The notes under the pieces: model-generated
The model's database searches: none
Told to the model about the DNA's origin: nothing
The model's input: only the letters and a program-made list of their open reading frames with translations
Part shown: positions 35,991 through 49,959 of the stretch, piece after piece
Position numbering within the stretch: position 1 is the first letter of the stretch
Layout of the letters: each line of letters opens with the position of its first letter
Made by a program: the position numbers and the translations under genes
Origin: Sindora glabra
Lineage: Eukaryota > Streptophyta > Magnoliopsida > Fabales > Fabaceae
Direction of reading: 5' to 3'
NCBI GenBank assembly: GCA_020226215.1
Contig: CM035233.1
Span: 6,262,001-6,326,000 of the forward strand
Length of the DNA stretch: 64,000 nt

Positions 35991-37823
35991 AATAACTTTA
36001 TAATAGTGAAATTCCACAAGATAAGGTAAATTATTATTATATTATCTTAATATTTTATTTAAGGTGAAAACTTATTCAATAATACCTTGTTTTGTGAAGC
36101 AAAAAATCATACCATTCTTAATCTAAAAAATCATACCATTCTTAATCTATGAGGGTAATCACCATAGATCATTCTAAATTTGAGGCATACTGTTATCTCC
36201 ACTTTGATTATAATAATTATATTTGAAGTAAATAATTTTAATTCTTCTTAGGGATAATTTGTTATAATATTATATCAACCAAATATTTGATGTTAGTATG
36301 GCTGGTCCTGATGCAGGGAGTTTTGAAGATTTTTTGAGGATTAAATTATTGGGGTTTCCGGTCATGAAACCTTCAAAAAATGATTGTACTGATATGATTT
36401 CTTATAATTTCTTAAAATTTTATGAAAAATTCTCATAAAATTCATAATATTTGATATAATGTATTTAATTTGTTCATATGATATAAATATATGGGGTAGA
36501 ATTGTTCATATAAAATTTCCAATTTTTTATACAATTTTGTAATTTTATCTATAAATTTTGCAATATAAAATAGTGATTTTACCACACAAAAAATTAAAAA
36601 ATTATTACAAAATTTTTGGAAAAATTATAAATTTTATATAAAATATTATAAATATTATAAAAAAAATTATATAAAATTGACAATAATCAAATCGATACTC
36701 TTATTTCGAGGGAGCACCGAAAGGTCCCTAAATTATTGTGTGTTTCAACTTTCAAATAGTGCAAAAGATTGATGAGATAGGTAAGCAAGGAGTGACGAGA
36801 TAACAATGATAAAGGGACCTTTCAAGTAGTATTTTGTGGGGAATAAATTCACATCAATTCAGGGAAGACTTCCAGAACTAAAATCATATCCATCAAAACT
36901 TTTGAGACTTAATTCATAGAAAAAAGAAAAAAAACTTTTTGGTTTTTACTTTGGATAAAGGTTCAATTGATTAATCCCTAGTTTGAAACTCAAATAAAAA
37001 AAAAAGAGAATTCAATTTATTTTTAAAAGCGAACTTATAAATAATTGCACATATGATTTCAATTCTAAATTCTTTATTGCTCTAGACGAGGGGGAGTTCC
37101 GTATGAGGCATTCACTATTCAGAACATACTTCATGGAAATAATATTTAAAAAGTGAGTTTTTGCTACAAAGTACCCTTAAAAAAATTACAAGTTTAAATA
37201 GAAGTTTGATAAAAAAAAATTATAGAATATACTACTTTTTTTTACAGAATTTTGTAACTATATGCAAATTCTGTGCGTAACAAGTATTTAAAATTACCGC
37301 TCTATCCTTTAAAGTTTAAAAAAATTAAAAAATATATAAAATTTTATAATAAAGTTGCTACATTTAATAAAAAACTTAAAATGCCAATCATTTTTAATTG
37401 TTTTTCTTATCTTATTATATCATTTAAAGAGTTATTTGATTTATATGAGAAAGTAAGCACTTGTGGGAAATTGAATTTGTCAAGAAATAACTTTTTATAT
37501 GAATTTTTTAAAAAGTACTTAAAATTATTCAATTGATATTAAGAAAGTGATACGTCCCAAAAAATAACTTTTTATATTTTGTTTAATTTAATTTTGAACT
37601 TTCAGGAAAGTATTAATAAAATAACTAATATATCTTTAATATTATTATAATACCTATTAATAAATTTTAAGTATTTTTAATTCTTTTTCTTTGTAATCAT
37701 GTACATGGTATATTTTGCATCATAATTTTTATCAACTCATAATTTTATTTTTTTATAAAAGATTAAATTAACTTATAGCACATAATTTTATATTTTTTTT
37801 ATCTTAAAGAACTATATTACTTA
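35991..37823. other. AT-rich intergenic DNA
   Basis: No gene was recognised. A short direct repeat occurs at about 36104-36145 ('aaaaaatcataccattctta' twice). An 87-residue AT-rich open frame at 37273-37536 starts at a non-ATG codon and has no recognisable motif. Confidence 0.45.
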
Positions 37824-38063
37824 TGTACCTATTATAAAAAAATGCTCAATATTAATAAAATAACCAAACAAACATATGAAGAAAATGAAGGAGAATTATG
37901 AGAGAAGTATATTTTATTCGACTATACATAGAATAATTCATATAATCTATATTTATATGTTAAATAAGTTAAATATTGTAATTTCATAATAATAACTTAT
38001 AAAGAAAATTGAAATTTAATAATTAATCATAACATCCACTTTTAATTGAAATGATTTATAACA
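37824..38063 (-). repeat. 3' LTR of copy B
   Basis: It is about 240 bp and shares the order 'agtatattttatt', 'gactatacatag', 'taatttcataataat' and 'aagaaaattg' with the LTR at 46780. The minus-strand start TGTTATAAAT is adjacent to a purine-rich tract (CCAATGGAA read on the minus strand). Confidence 0.75.
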
Positions 38064-38779
38064 TTCCATTGGATGTCTATCTTCTAAAAAATATATTTCA
38101 TCAAAACATACATTGAAAAAAAAATCCAATGGGAAAATTTTTCAATGAAGAAAAAAGAGTATGTTGTTATTTCAATGAATGTTCTACCTCATTAAAAACC
38201 TTCACAAGGGAAAAAAATTATAATAAAGAAAAAAAGAGTGCAACAAAAACTTACCTCCCTCTCTTAAGAATATCATAGATCTTTGAGTCAATGCCTTTAC
38301 TATCAATTCCATTAAGGACTATTTGAATAAATTTACTATCATGATTAAATATAACCACAATTCTTTTGTAAGCATGACAAAGAGCTTTCATAGGATATAA
38401 TTTATTCCATCTCCTTTGATGTATCATTTTCTACTTAAGCTTTTACACATAGCATTACCTTGATATAAATTTATTAAAATTTCTTCTTTGAAAGTCATAA
38501 CATGTCAATTCGTTATTAATTCCTAACTTGCTTCATATATACATGTTAGGGAAATTGTATCAATAATTTATTCTACTAAGAAACATGATGTGAATGCATC
38601 TTCATATATGAATAAATAATAGTATATAATTAAACTTTGCATGAGCCAAATTTCTTACATTTGCATAACCATTTAGTTTGACCCAAAATGAAATAAACCC
38701 ATATAAATTGTTCTTTAAATGTGCCAACATATATGCTTAATTTTATTCTAATATCTTTTAGTTAGAAAAGAACTATATT

Positions 38780-41623
38780 AGTAATACCCTAAACCAATAT
38801 TTAAATTCTTTCTATTTAAACTTCTTATTTTTTAAATCTTTGAAGTGTTTATTTTAGTCAATGGTAATATTTAACAAATTTTTTTTAGCTTAAACAAAAA
38901 TTTTGAATAAATGAACTAACCATTTTTGTATTTTATTGTCAAATGTTATTTATTATGACAAAAATTCAAGAATTTAATGTTCCTTGATAACATTTAAATT
39001 ATATTTATTTAGCCAAGGTTTTATTTCAAAATTCATTTAAATAATTTTTATAGTAACCCTTTCATGAAGTTGAGAATATTTAACAATTGTGAGTGTGAAA
39101 TTTTATGAAAATATATGTGTGTGTTAAATAAATGGTCCTACTATAATCTATAGAATATCAAAGTATGTATTCTTGAGCTTTTAAATTCATTAGAATATTA
39201 TAACACTATTTTAGAAAAAGAGATAAAAGAAAAGAATCCTTTTAAACGAAAGATGAATTTAGGAAACGTATGGCAAAGATTTAACGAGATAGGAAGAAAG
39301 GCTAAGATTTATTGGTAGTGTGGCTCAAGTTGTATGTGAAAGCATTGGATAATTACCTATAGGTGCATTAACTTTTCTAGCTTCTTTCTCTCCCCATTAT
39401 TTTTCCATTTTCTCTTTCTAATCTCTAGCAAAAGCTTTCTTTCTCTCTCTCTCTCTCTCTCTTTCCCCTTCCTTTTATTATCCTCATTCTATTTGGTTGT
39501 TGTTATTATTTTTAGCGCATCCCACTACCAACACTAGGTGCTACCAACATAGCCACCTTTCATGGTGTCCACTAGTTAACCCTATGTAAAAGGCCATAAA
39601 TCAGAGTTGATAAAGGGCTAGAATCGAAGTCTTTATGTGCTACTTGTTGTTGATGTTTAGCTTCTCTATATTGTCGATCAAGTCACTAGCAATCTTGTTA
39701 GGTAGATGTAAGCCATCTTAAACACAAAAAATTTTACATTTTTGCTAGGTTAAACTTAAATAAAAAAACTCCTTTTATGCATATTTTGAAATTTCTTGAA
39801 GATAAGTGTTAGATTCTCTTAAGAGTTTTTTCGAATCATTGAGTCTTAATATCTTTGCTAAATAAGATTAATCTAGAAAATCCTTAGATATGTGATTTTT
39901 TATTCTTTGAAATAGAGTTGAAAATATTAAGAAATAAGTGTTAGGATTACTAAAGTAATGTAATTAAAACTTAGGTAGTAATTTTTAGAAGAAAAATAAT
40001 TAATGTCATCATAATTATAGTTTATCCTCTCAATTATTGAAGTACATAGAAAAGAAACTTAACCATGGATATTTGAGAATTCTTTGAAGGAAATAAAGTC
40101 CTAACATGAGCATATACCTTACCTTGAAATATTATATTTTCTTTAATTCCATTTTTTACTTATACCTTATGTGTTGAATTTATATAATTTTTTTGTAAAA
40201 CACTACTTTCAAAACTTTAGCACTATGCTTGAATTTTAGTCAGTTTCTGTGTGAATAAAACCTTCAATAGCCTTTTAGTTACTTTTATTATTATACATAT
40301 CATCGTGGATAGTTTAAAGTTTTATAGTTAATTCCTTCTAAAATGTGTTGAATATGTGAGTGCTCTTGTACTTCTTATAGAGTTTAAGGTTTAGATCTTT
40401 ATTTTATATGAAAATAAAATTTTTATGGTGATCATATATATATATTAGTGGAGATTTATGCTTGTGCTTGGGTTGTGATCACACATAAAAAGTGTGGGAT
40501 TGCTGTTTAACATTATCATTTTATTTACACTAAAATGTAGTTGTGTTTGAAATGCTTAGAAAAATGATCATATGAATGATAGAATTATTAAGTTATGAAT
40601 GAGATTATATGAAATGTGATAAAATCTCAAAATAGCATGTGTATACGTGTTGATATGTGATTTGAGTAAAGAGGCAAGCAAGATATAAGATTGGCATGGA
40701 AGGAATAAGGATGGAAAAATGAGTAGAATATAAGATTAGTTTAGGAGTTGCAAGATGGATGTATGTGTTTAATTTGCTTTGTCAATCATGATATTATGCA
40801 TTGAAACATAATCATTGTTCGTTGTTTTTCATGTATTATTACTATTACAATGAATTAGCCATGAAGAGCTTTTTAGAGATTAACTAGATTTTAAGATGAA
40901 AATTTCATATGATCATGAGTGAAATAGTATGTTCAAGAGCTTTCCTCCATTTATACATTTTTTTTCTTTATTGTTACGAATAAGGTGTGTAATTCTTGAA
41001 TTGTGAAGAACCCCTAAGGTACCATTATTCCTATGTATATGAGATTCTTGAAATAAGTACAAGTAGAGAGTGTGATAGCTAAATTGTTAGGTAAGAGAAG
41101 GTCATTGAGTATAAAGTTAGGATGATTATTTAACGAAAATTTTTGAATTGTTATTAGTTAGTTAATAATAATGATTTTTCTTATAAATATACACTTACTA
41201 AATTTATATAACTCACTCTTTTTTTATTTTAAACATTTTTAAAAATTAACTTGAGTATATTAAGCTATATGTTGCTTGTGTAGAAGTCCAAGGCATTTCT
41301 TTAGGGAGAACTTGATGGTTAGGATTAAAGTATGATTTTTAATTATGTCTAGTCAAGTTACATATTGTCTTTTATTTAAAATTGCGTATAAATTGTATTG
41401 GAATTTACCCATTTATAGGTTTATAATTTAAGGTGATTGACCCTCTCCAGTGTTTGAAAATAAGAAAAATTATATTCATTTATTTTAAAGTCCATGTTAC
41501 ATGTAGTTTTTATAGGAAAAAAGTTATTTTTGTTAGTTCAGAATTTGTATAGTTAGTTAATTAGGCTTGTGGAAATCGAAGAAGGTGTTGTACGTAAGTG
41601 ACGATTAAGTAAGGGTCATGATA
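38780..41623 (+). repeat. Probable solo LTR of a Ty3/gypsy element, 2.8 kb
   Basis: Copy A has no counterpart of this segment, so it inserted into copy B. It begins GTAATACCCTAAACC and ends GGGTCATGATA, close to the TGTAATACCC...GGGTC(A/G)TGACA ends common in long gypsy LTRs; each end would carry one mutation. It contains no coding frame, a CT microsatellite (about 39445-39461) and a relatively GC-rich stretch just after. The flanking pentamers are AT-rich but not identical, so no target duplication is proven. Confidence 0.55.
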
Positions 41624-42573
41624 TATATCTTGCTAAAAACTTGTATCAAGATAAGTGTAATTATATTAGTGCATCAATCATATTGAGATATGATACTTTA
41701 GGACCAACAAATTTTTCATTATTTTTTAGAAATTGAAGTGGGCCCTTATTAGTATTAGGTGATTAAACATATTGAATAATCATTAAAATACTTAATGGAT
41801 GTAATTTTATCCATATAAAAATATTTTGGATCTTTTCATTTTTATTGATAAATAAATATTTTATCATTTAAATGTTTGATTTTGAGGCAAAGATAAAACT
41901 TAATTTTTAAAATCCTTCATCTTAAACTTCTTTTTTAAAATACTCTATTGTCTTTGGAAGCTATTCATGAATTCCAGCAATATTCAAATTCTCAATATGA
42001 GTTATAATTATAATGAAATCACATTTAGATTTCTTGATAGAAATATAAGATATTTTTATATACTTTTAACAAATTTCACTAAAATAATTATACCATTTTC
42101 ATTCTAATTATTTTAATCCATATAAAAAATTTTATAATTGAATTGAATATATTTATCAAAAATTCAAATTTCATGCTTAAAGATCTAAAATTCTTTAGGG
42201 ATTTTCATATAATATCATTGTCAATTGTCATGTATGAAATAAGATATATTAAATCTATTATATGTGTATCATGTTTTAATACATTACTAGAAAATTACAT
42301 TTACCACATAAAAATAAATATTCTCATATTCGATGATGATCATTGTAAAAACTTTTGTGTACAATTATATATTTAACATTACACCTTTGGGGTGTTTTAT
42401 TGGCTTAATACTTTCTAGGTGTTTCTTCACTTTGTAAGTAAAATTAAACTTTGCATTTTCTATTCAAATTGCATCCCTTTTCTTTTCTTTTGGCTAACGG
42501 TTATACATCATTATTCTATAAATTTATGATCTTCACTAGTCACTATTTTTCATATTTCTAAGTGATATATTAT

Positions 42574-43635
42574 GAGGGTGTTTGACGAATAATTTTTTGA
42601 TAAACTTTTAGCTAATTTGAATGTTTTTAATTGTTTGACCAAATTAATAAATTGATTTAAGTATTTAACAAATAACCATTTTAATTAGTTTATTGGCTTT
42701 TAAACAATCATTTTAAAAAAAATTAAGAATAATAGCCTTTTAAAACAACCAATTTACATTTAGTATAGAAAAAGATATTCTTGCCCATAATTGTAAATTT
42801 TTTTAATTTCCATTATTGATAAAAAAGTTAAAATACTAAATTATATTTATTTATTTCATAGAGAAAAATCTAAGACACACAATAGATTATAATTATTTAT
42901 TTTTAAATAAATAATAAGTATAATAAATTATATTAAAATATTTATGTAATATGTAATAATAAAAATTACATGAATATAATTATACCATTTTAATCAAATT
43001 TTATAAAAAAAGAAAAGAATATATGTTCCATTTTATAGTAAATAATATAAAATGTATTGAGAAAATTGTTAATCTTTTTTTAAATGATATTTTTTCAATT
43101 AAAAAATAATATGTATTAAGAAAAATAAAAATGGAATGATATTACATGTGAAAGATATGTTTTTATATTTAAAATATGTAATTCATCAATATTTTTAATG
43201 ATAAACATATGAATTTTAAATTTTATATTAAAAATAATTATAAAATAAACTTTAATAGTTATTACCTTTACCAAAATACTACAAATATTTTTATTTAAAA
43301 ATTATAATTATTTATTTTCAAAGAATAATCAAATAAGTATAACAAATTATAATGATATAATTTTTAAAAATATTTACTATAATAAATAATGTATTATAAT
43401 AAAAAATTATTAAAGTAAAAAATATTTAAATAAATCATAAAATATGCACATATTCTTATATATCATTTTATGTATAAATAACTAATAATAAATAATTAAT
43501 TTTATTAAACATTTTTATATAAATTGCTAATATTATTAGCTTATTAAATTAACTAATACAATTAACTATTAACTAATAAGTAATTTAGTTAACTAATTGC
43601 TAATATAATTAACTAATTAGCAAGTAAGACACATG
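42574..43635. mobile_element. AT-rich insertion of about 1.06 kb in copy B
   Basis: Copy A runs continuously from 'acataattttttagtg' to 'ggagtaaacattgtcg' (27735-27777), but in copy B the same borders lie 1.06 kb apart. The insert starts GAGGGTGTTTGACGAATAA and contains many 'aattaacta' phrases near its right end. Clear terminal repeats were not found, so its class is unknown; the start resembles that of some hAT MITEs. Confidence 0.5.
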
Positions 43636-43802
43636 TATGTGAGTAAACATTGTCGATAACTACTTTTTTTTAGTTTTATCTTTCTTATTAGAGACATAAT
43701 CAATTAAGATCATTTTATTTTCATAAATTTTAAGCACCCAAACTTCTTCTAAAAGTTTGTCTTTAATTATGTCTCAGATCTCTTCAAAAATATTTAATTA
43801 CT

Positions 43803-44185
43803 CAATAAAGCCATTCATTTAGTCCTTCTTTATTTTAAGAATATTTGTATTTGGATCCAATAAGTCTATCATGTATCAAACATGTACTATACTCAATTAT
43901 TATCAATAAACAAATTAATTTACTTGGGCATCAATTTGAATAAAAACATTTATAGGTCTATCAATAAAGCCATTCATTTACTTGGGCATCAATCTAATAA
44001 ACAAATTGATTTACTTGGGCATCAATCTCAATAAAGCAATTTATTTAGTCCTTCTTTATTTTGAGAATATTTGTATTTGGATCCAATAGGTCTATCATGC
44101 ATCAAACATGTACTAGGCTCAATTATTATTGATAAACAAATTGATTTACGTGGGCATCAATTTGAATAAGACCATTTATAGGTGA
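43803..44185. repeat. Tandem duplication of about 225 bp inside copy B
   Basis: The stretch with 'tagtccttctttatttt', 'atatttgtatttggatccaa' and 'catcaaacatgtact' occurs at about 43820-43960 and again at about 44047-44185, joined by shorter repeats of 'ttacttgggcatcaat'. Copy A has it once, so the duplication arose in copy B. Confidence 0.75.
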
Positions 44186-46761
44186 TATATAATAATTACT
44201 TATTCTCTTTTGATCAGTAATATATTTGATAATTTTGCTATACTTTATAAATTAATCATTTTATGAACTTTTGGTTCATATCACTTTAAGTGAGGATCAA
44301 GATGATTAAATATCAAATTGTTTCTACAAGTGCATATTTTCACCCTTGATTTTGGAAATATAATTTTATATATGAATGTATGTTTTTTTTTTTATTTTTG
44401 AAGATCATTTATGTATAATTTGATGGAATAAAAACATATCACATAATATATATATATATATATATATCCTTATTAAAGCTAAGAACTATAAGTTCTTGAC
44501 TTGATGCATATATGTATTGTAACATGTAAAGTTACATGTCCCTTATAATGATGTATGGAATCTTGTTCTCTTAAACACATATACAATTAATAATTTAGGA
44601 TATTAAAAATATTTTATTTGAATTATTTTACATATAAACATACTTTACGATGTTCAACAATCATTTTTATTGGAATATGATAATCATTAAAGGCTTTGGA
44701 TATAAATTTATGAACATTATCAAGACATAATATTTTAATTGTATAATTAAGAAATTATACTCAAAATTAAACTATTTAAGCAAGTAATCTTGCAAACTTT
44801 AGCTTATAAGTTGACAATAAATATATATACGATTATTTTGTTGAAGAATTGACTAAAATTATAAAATATCGATATAGTCCACATAGTAGATAAATAAATT
44901 TACACATGTTACCATATATTCTTTAAAAAATTATTAGGAATTGAGTCCTAGCTTTAGCAAGCAATGACCTCAATAGCCTTATAATTAAATTACCTGTAAG
45001 AATAAGTAGCATATAAAACTTTATTAAATTGAAGAATTTTTTAGTTCATTAATGAATAACTTTGTGAACTTTTAATTACTTTTTGCATCATTATTGATTT
45101 GGAATATCACATCCAATTATGTCAAATAATGAAGTCACTTTGAGTATTGAACTTCTAGTTCACCATTCTTTTAATTAGATTTGTGTGTGTACGATGTTAA
45201 AAGAAAATGAAAATAATTTTTTCCAAAATATTTTTTTCACTTAAAATAATTATTATAATATAAAGATATTCAATATTATATTGTCTCAATGAAATATTTA
45301 TTTCATCGCATGTCTTTAAAACTTAGTAAATATTTTCTTTAAGACTTGTTAACAATAATGCACCTATAAACATAGTATTTCTCTAGATAAAATTATATTA
45401 GCTCTTTAAGAGCTTTTAATTAACTTTACATTATTTCATATTATATTAATAAAAATTTCACTAATCATTAATTGAAAAAAATTATTTTCTATTTTTAAGA
45501 ATGGTATGCATTGTTGGCTATCAATAAAAAATAAATATTCAATATTAATTCAATAGAAAATAAAATTATTCAAACTAAATCAAAAGTCAACAATAGGCAT
45601 GGTTCTTACCTATAAATTTGTGAATTTATTTTTCAACACTAGTTTTCTAACTCAAATCATATAAATTTAAAATTAAAAATTATTTATGCATCTTGCATGC
45701 AACTTTATCCAAATTTATTTACGGGTTTTCATTAAACATTAAATTTAAGACTAAATTTTATGAAAATTTGATCAAAGAAATGGATGAAAGACATTCAATT
45801 CTCAATGTGAAATTTTTGATAAAAAACACTATAGTTTTCTTCGCTTTTCTTATTCTAAATTCTATACTATCTAAAATTAATTAAATTAGGACATGGCTAT
45901 CTTAAATTAACCATTTAAGATCACACATGAAAATAATTTAATTAAATAAATCATTATTTTAATTTAATTTTACAAGTATTGTTCTAAAAATCATAGCACA
46001 CATAATTTTAGGGTTTCAAGCATAAAAAATAGACTAAATCATCCAATTGATTTATGTAAATTATTCATAAAATTGAGGAAATTGTGTATATAAAAATTTT
46101 GGTTAATATATTCCTATGAGATGAAAAATTGTGAATCTCACAATCTTTCTTTATTTTAAATTCCAATATAACATATAGTATATCTAATAAATTTTTGCAT
46201 AGATCATATATATATATAATATGAGAGAATTTGGCTATAATATTACTGTTGAAAATTAGATTAAGATTTTAAAACTTATTCAGAAGATTACATTCATCAT
46301 ATTTATGTTAAATAGTTAATTAAGAAATGTCATGGGATGAAAATAATACCTAATTGTAAATTTGATATCCTTAATAATGAATCTAATGTATTTCACAGTA
46401 ATCGTCCTTACATCTCAAATCTATTCAGTTTTTCCTCTAACAACACTTCTTGTTAGCTTTCCATATGCATCACTTTTTTTGTTAGATTCATATTAGCATT
46501 TCTTGTCATTTAATCTTTCACTTGGATGATTTGTTTTGCATTCAAACAAATAAAAACAAGTTTTGAAAAATACGAAATCAATTATCTCATCCTTTAAAAT
46601 TCTAAAATTCATAAATAATTTTTAGGTATGAATTGAAAGTCGAAGACAAAGAAAATAGAAGAAGAATCTCTTTTTTTTGAACTCAAAAATTCAATTCGAA
46701 AGAATTTAAAAAATAAAAGCAGAATCTTTTTTCTTTCAAACTTAAAAACTTAAATTAGAGG

Positions 46762-47042
46762 AGTATCATACTGATAACATGTTATATAAAAAATCCTCAA
46801 TACTATATAAATACTTAAAAAATATACAAATGAGAAGAAGATAAATTATAAGAAAAGGAGTATATTTTATTTAACTATACATAAAATGATTCATACAACT
46901 CATATTTATAGTGTAAATAAGTCAAATATTATAATTTCATAATAATGGTTCATGAAGAAAATTGCAACCTAATAATTGACCATAATGAAAATATAACATT
47001 TGACTTATAGACATTCATATTTAATTACAATTATTCATAACA
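46762..47042 (-). repeat. 5' LTR of copy B and its primer-binding site
   Basis: The LTR spans about 46780-47042 (263 bp). Read on the minus strand it starts TGTTATGAATAATTG and ends TATATAACA. Just inside it, on the minus strand, TTATCAGTATGATACTCC resembles the 'TTATCAGCACGA' primer site of this copia group. Confidence 0.7.
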
Positions 47043-48006
47043 TTATCTAATCTTTTCTTTTATTCATTTACAATATTATGTTCGTTATATAGTTTGATAT
47101 CAGTTATATTTTTATAAAACAAATTTATCAATTGTTTCATTAAAGATGTTTTTTTTATTGAAATACTAGATATAAATTTAATAAAGAACACGTTTTACTA
47201 CTAAAAAAATTTGATGTAATTAAATAGTAAACATAAAAATAAGATTAGTATAGAACTATTAATTGAGCTCTTAAATAATACTAGAGCTCTAGGAACTAGG
47301 AAAAAAATTAAAATTGAAGATAAAGTATATTGATATAATGATAGATTAAAAGGATAATCAAATAAAAGGTTAAAGTTATTATTAATTAAATTTAGTGGGT
47401 TTAATTTTATCTTTATATCTATAAAGAATATAAAAAGTAAAACTTACCTAAGAGAAAATGAGTAAGCAACTTCCCATATTCTACTTTATGGTATGTAAAA
47501 GTTCTTGAAAGTCTTATTTCCTTCAATTTATTAGATAATAGCCAATAAAAAACCCACTCCTTTTTTTTTCAATTTTTTGGGATATAGGACTTCACATGCT
47601 ATTGTTGCGACTCTTAAATTTAACGGTGCTCATCAATACTTTCAAGAACCTTTCCACTTACATATCAATTTTGAACAAGTGTGAAGTTATGGTACTTTCA
47701 TTTTCTTTCAAAATCCAAAAAATTATAAGGTTATTTTCTAAAAAAAACCTATACAAATTTGTTTAAACTCTCCTTTATAAGAGTTAACTATCCATTAAAT
47801 TCATTTTCATTTAATAATTGTTAAGGCTTTTAAATTTATATTATTTATAATTTTTAATTATACATATGTTATAAATTATAAATGTATTCATATAATTTTT
47901 TTATTAATTATTGTGATTTTTCAATAATTATAGTTTCGGTATTTTTTATTACTTATTTTTTTAACATAATATATGCATTAATATTATGATTTAAAAAAAA
48001 GTAAAA
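47043..48006. other. AT-rich intergenic DNA
   Basis: No gene was seen. The block at 47440-47700 is somewhat less AT-rich and has the phrase 'actttcaagaacc', but I could not assign it to any family. Confidence 0.4.
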
Positions 48007-48540
48007 GTGTTATTTTTTACCTTCCAACTTTTATTCAAGTTTCAATAATGTCTAGTAACTTTTATTTAAATCAATTGTACCATCTAAGTTTCAAAATAAA
48101 TGTAATGTCGAGCATTTTAAAAAAATCATTAGCTATCTTAAGGGAAAGATCCTATGTGGATAGATGGAATGCTGAATAGGTTTCGAAGTTGTTGATTAAA
48201 TTTAAATAACTCTCTAACTTCCTTTTTTTTTTTACCTTCTAAATTTTATTTAATAGTGCTTATAAACTTTTAATTTGAATCAATTGTATCACCTAACTTT
48301 TAAAATAATTTTTTTACTTTCTAACTTGTATTTCAATAATAACCATGCACTTATATTTTAAATTAGTTGTACTACCTAACTTTTAAAATCAATGTAATGT
48401 TAAACTTTTTGAAAAAATTCTTTTTATTGTTTAACTTCCACTCAAGTTTCAGTAATAGTCATTAACTTTTATTTTAAATCAATTGTACTACCTAACTTTC
48501 AAAATAAGTGCAATGTTGAACATTTTGTGTTGCTTGTAAA
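48007..48540. repeat. Left subterminal tandem repeats, about 110 bp units
   Basis: Three to four diverged units start near 48010, 48225, 48310 and 48415, each with 'acttttattt(a/t)aat(c/t)a(a/g)ttgtac' followed by 'cctaacttt(c/t)aaaat'. Confidence 0.7.
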
Positions 48541-49089
48541 ACTTAGAGTACTAATTGATAGGCTTAAACATTCAAGTAAAAGATAGTTAAAAGAATAGAA
48601 AAAGAAAATAACAAATACTACTTAAATCAATTGACAATGTTATAAGATAAAATGTTTAACATATGGTGTGTTTGGCTATATGTTAGGTTATGTAGAATCC
48701 AACCTACCAATGTTACTGATGCAAGTGAAAATTCAAGAAAAGGTAGCACAACTTAACTTCCTACCTTAATACAACTTTTAAAAGCATCATTTTAACATTT
48801 AAGCTATAACTTAACCTTTGATAGTGTCAATCATATCTAAAACAATAACAAAGGCTACAACATAACTTGTAATTATAGGATCTAAGGTTGTATTTGAACT
48901 TTTAACAATAAGATCTAAGGCTATAAAAAGGAAAACTCAAGATGCAACAAGAAGTTAACTTACAATTCTATTAAGCAAAGGGGTACAAGCTAATAACAAA
49001 AATCTAAAATAAGGGAACATTATTATAAAATTATGATTCTATGTTAATAGATAAATGTCAGTAAAAGGCAAAATCGATATCTATCATGA

Positions 49090-49665
49090 TGTAGTAATGT
49101 TTATGAAATTATTGAAACTAATAAGATGATGACTAGTAAATACAACTAATATTTATTTTGGTATAGTGGCATTTTTAAAATTCTTGAAAAACTTAAAATG
49201 ATAATTTTTTATTTAATTGACATCATAATGTATAATATTTAAAGGTTATTGAAAAAATGAGGAAACCTAAGATGTCAATTTTAGAATTAATTGACATATA
49301 TTTGAACATGATGACATCTTGAAATTATCAAAAAACTTGAAATGTAATTTATTTACTTAACTGATGTTACGATTTACTACATTTGAAGATTGTTAGGAAA
49401 ATGAGAAAACTTAGGATGTTAGTTTTTTACTTAATCAACATTATAGTGTATGACATTTAAAGGTTGTAGAAAAAATAAGAAAGCTTAAGAGGTTAGTTTT
49501 AGAATTAATTGACATCTATTTGGATGCAGGGGCATTTTTAAAATCATTATGAAACTTAAAATGTTGATTTTTACTTAATTCACATTAAAATTTATGTTAC
49601 TGGAAAATTAAAGAAACTTATGATGATGGTTTTAGAATTAACTAACATCTAAAGGTATTACAAAA
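49090..49665. repeat. Minisatellite, units of about 90 and 180 bp
   Basis: The phrases 'ttttagaattaattgacat', 'gacatttaaaggttgt' and 'gaaaacttaggatgt' recur at roughly 180-bp spacing, with half-unit similarity between them. No gene is present. Confidence 0.7.
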
Positions 49666-49725
49666 ATCTGGTAAGAATCTTAAACACAATGATATTTTTA
49701 TACTATAAATAAAGTACATTCTTAT

Positions 49726-49959
49726 TTGTTTTCCTCATCACAACTTTCATGCTCCTTTTTATTTATTTTTAAGCTCAATCCTCGTCTCCATTTATCTCCC
49801 TTTGTAGAACCCTTGTGTCATAACTCACTTGATCCTAACTGGCGTGAAATTAGTTTTCTAGTTTCCATAAGCCTAACTAACACTACCTTAGTATCATTAC
49901 TCAGTATTCTAGAAAATAAAGGTACTTATAAAGACATTCTTCAAAATAACTACAATTAG
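49726..49959 (+). other. Short open frame, probably not a gene
   Basis: A 77-residue frame in a slightly less AT-rich stretch (MFSSSQLSCSFLFIFKLNP start) resembles no family I know. Its start codon is not ATG in the sequence. It lies inside the large inverted-end element. I list it only because it stands out from the surrounding AT-rich sequence. Confidence 0.15.

Larger units (their letters stand above)
37824..47042 (-). mobile_element. Decayed Ty1/copia-like element, copy B, with both LTRs
   Basis: Two direct repeats of about 250 bp bound the element, and a degraded gag-pol relic on the minus strand, collinear with copy A, lies between them. The block HLDPHLK...KVHKMIN (minus strand, near 44310-44250) matches LDP...ELEVQKI of copia pol and its counterpart in copy A. 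The total length of 9.2 kb is inflated by nested insertions at 38780-41623 and about 42574-43635. No functional protein remains. Confidence 0.75.

Noticed and set aside
37273..37536. 87-residue Lys/Phe-rich open frame
   Set aside because: AT-rich composition, no ATG at its start and no recognisable motif.
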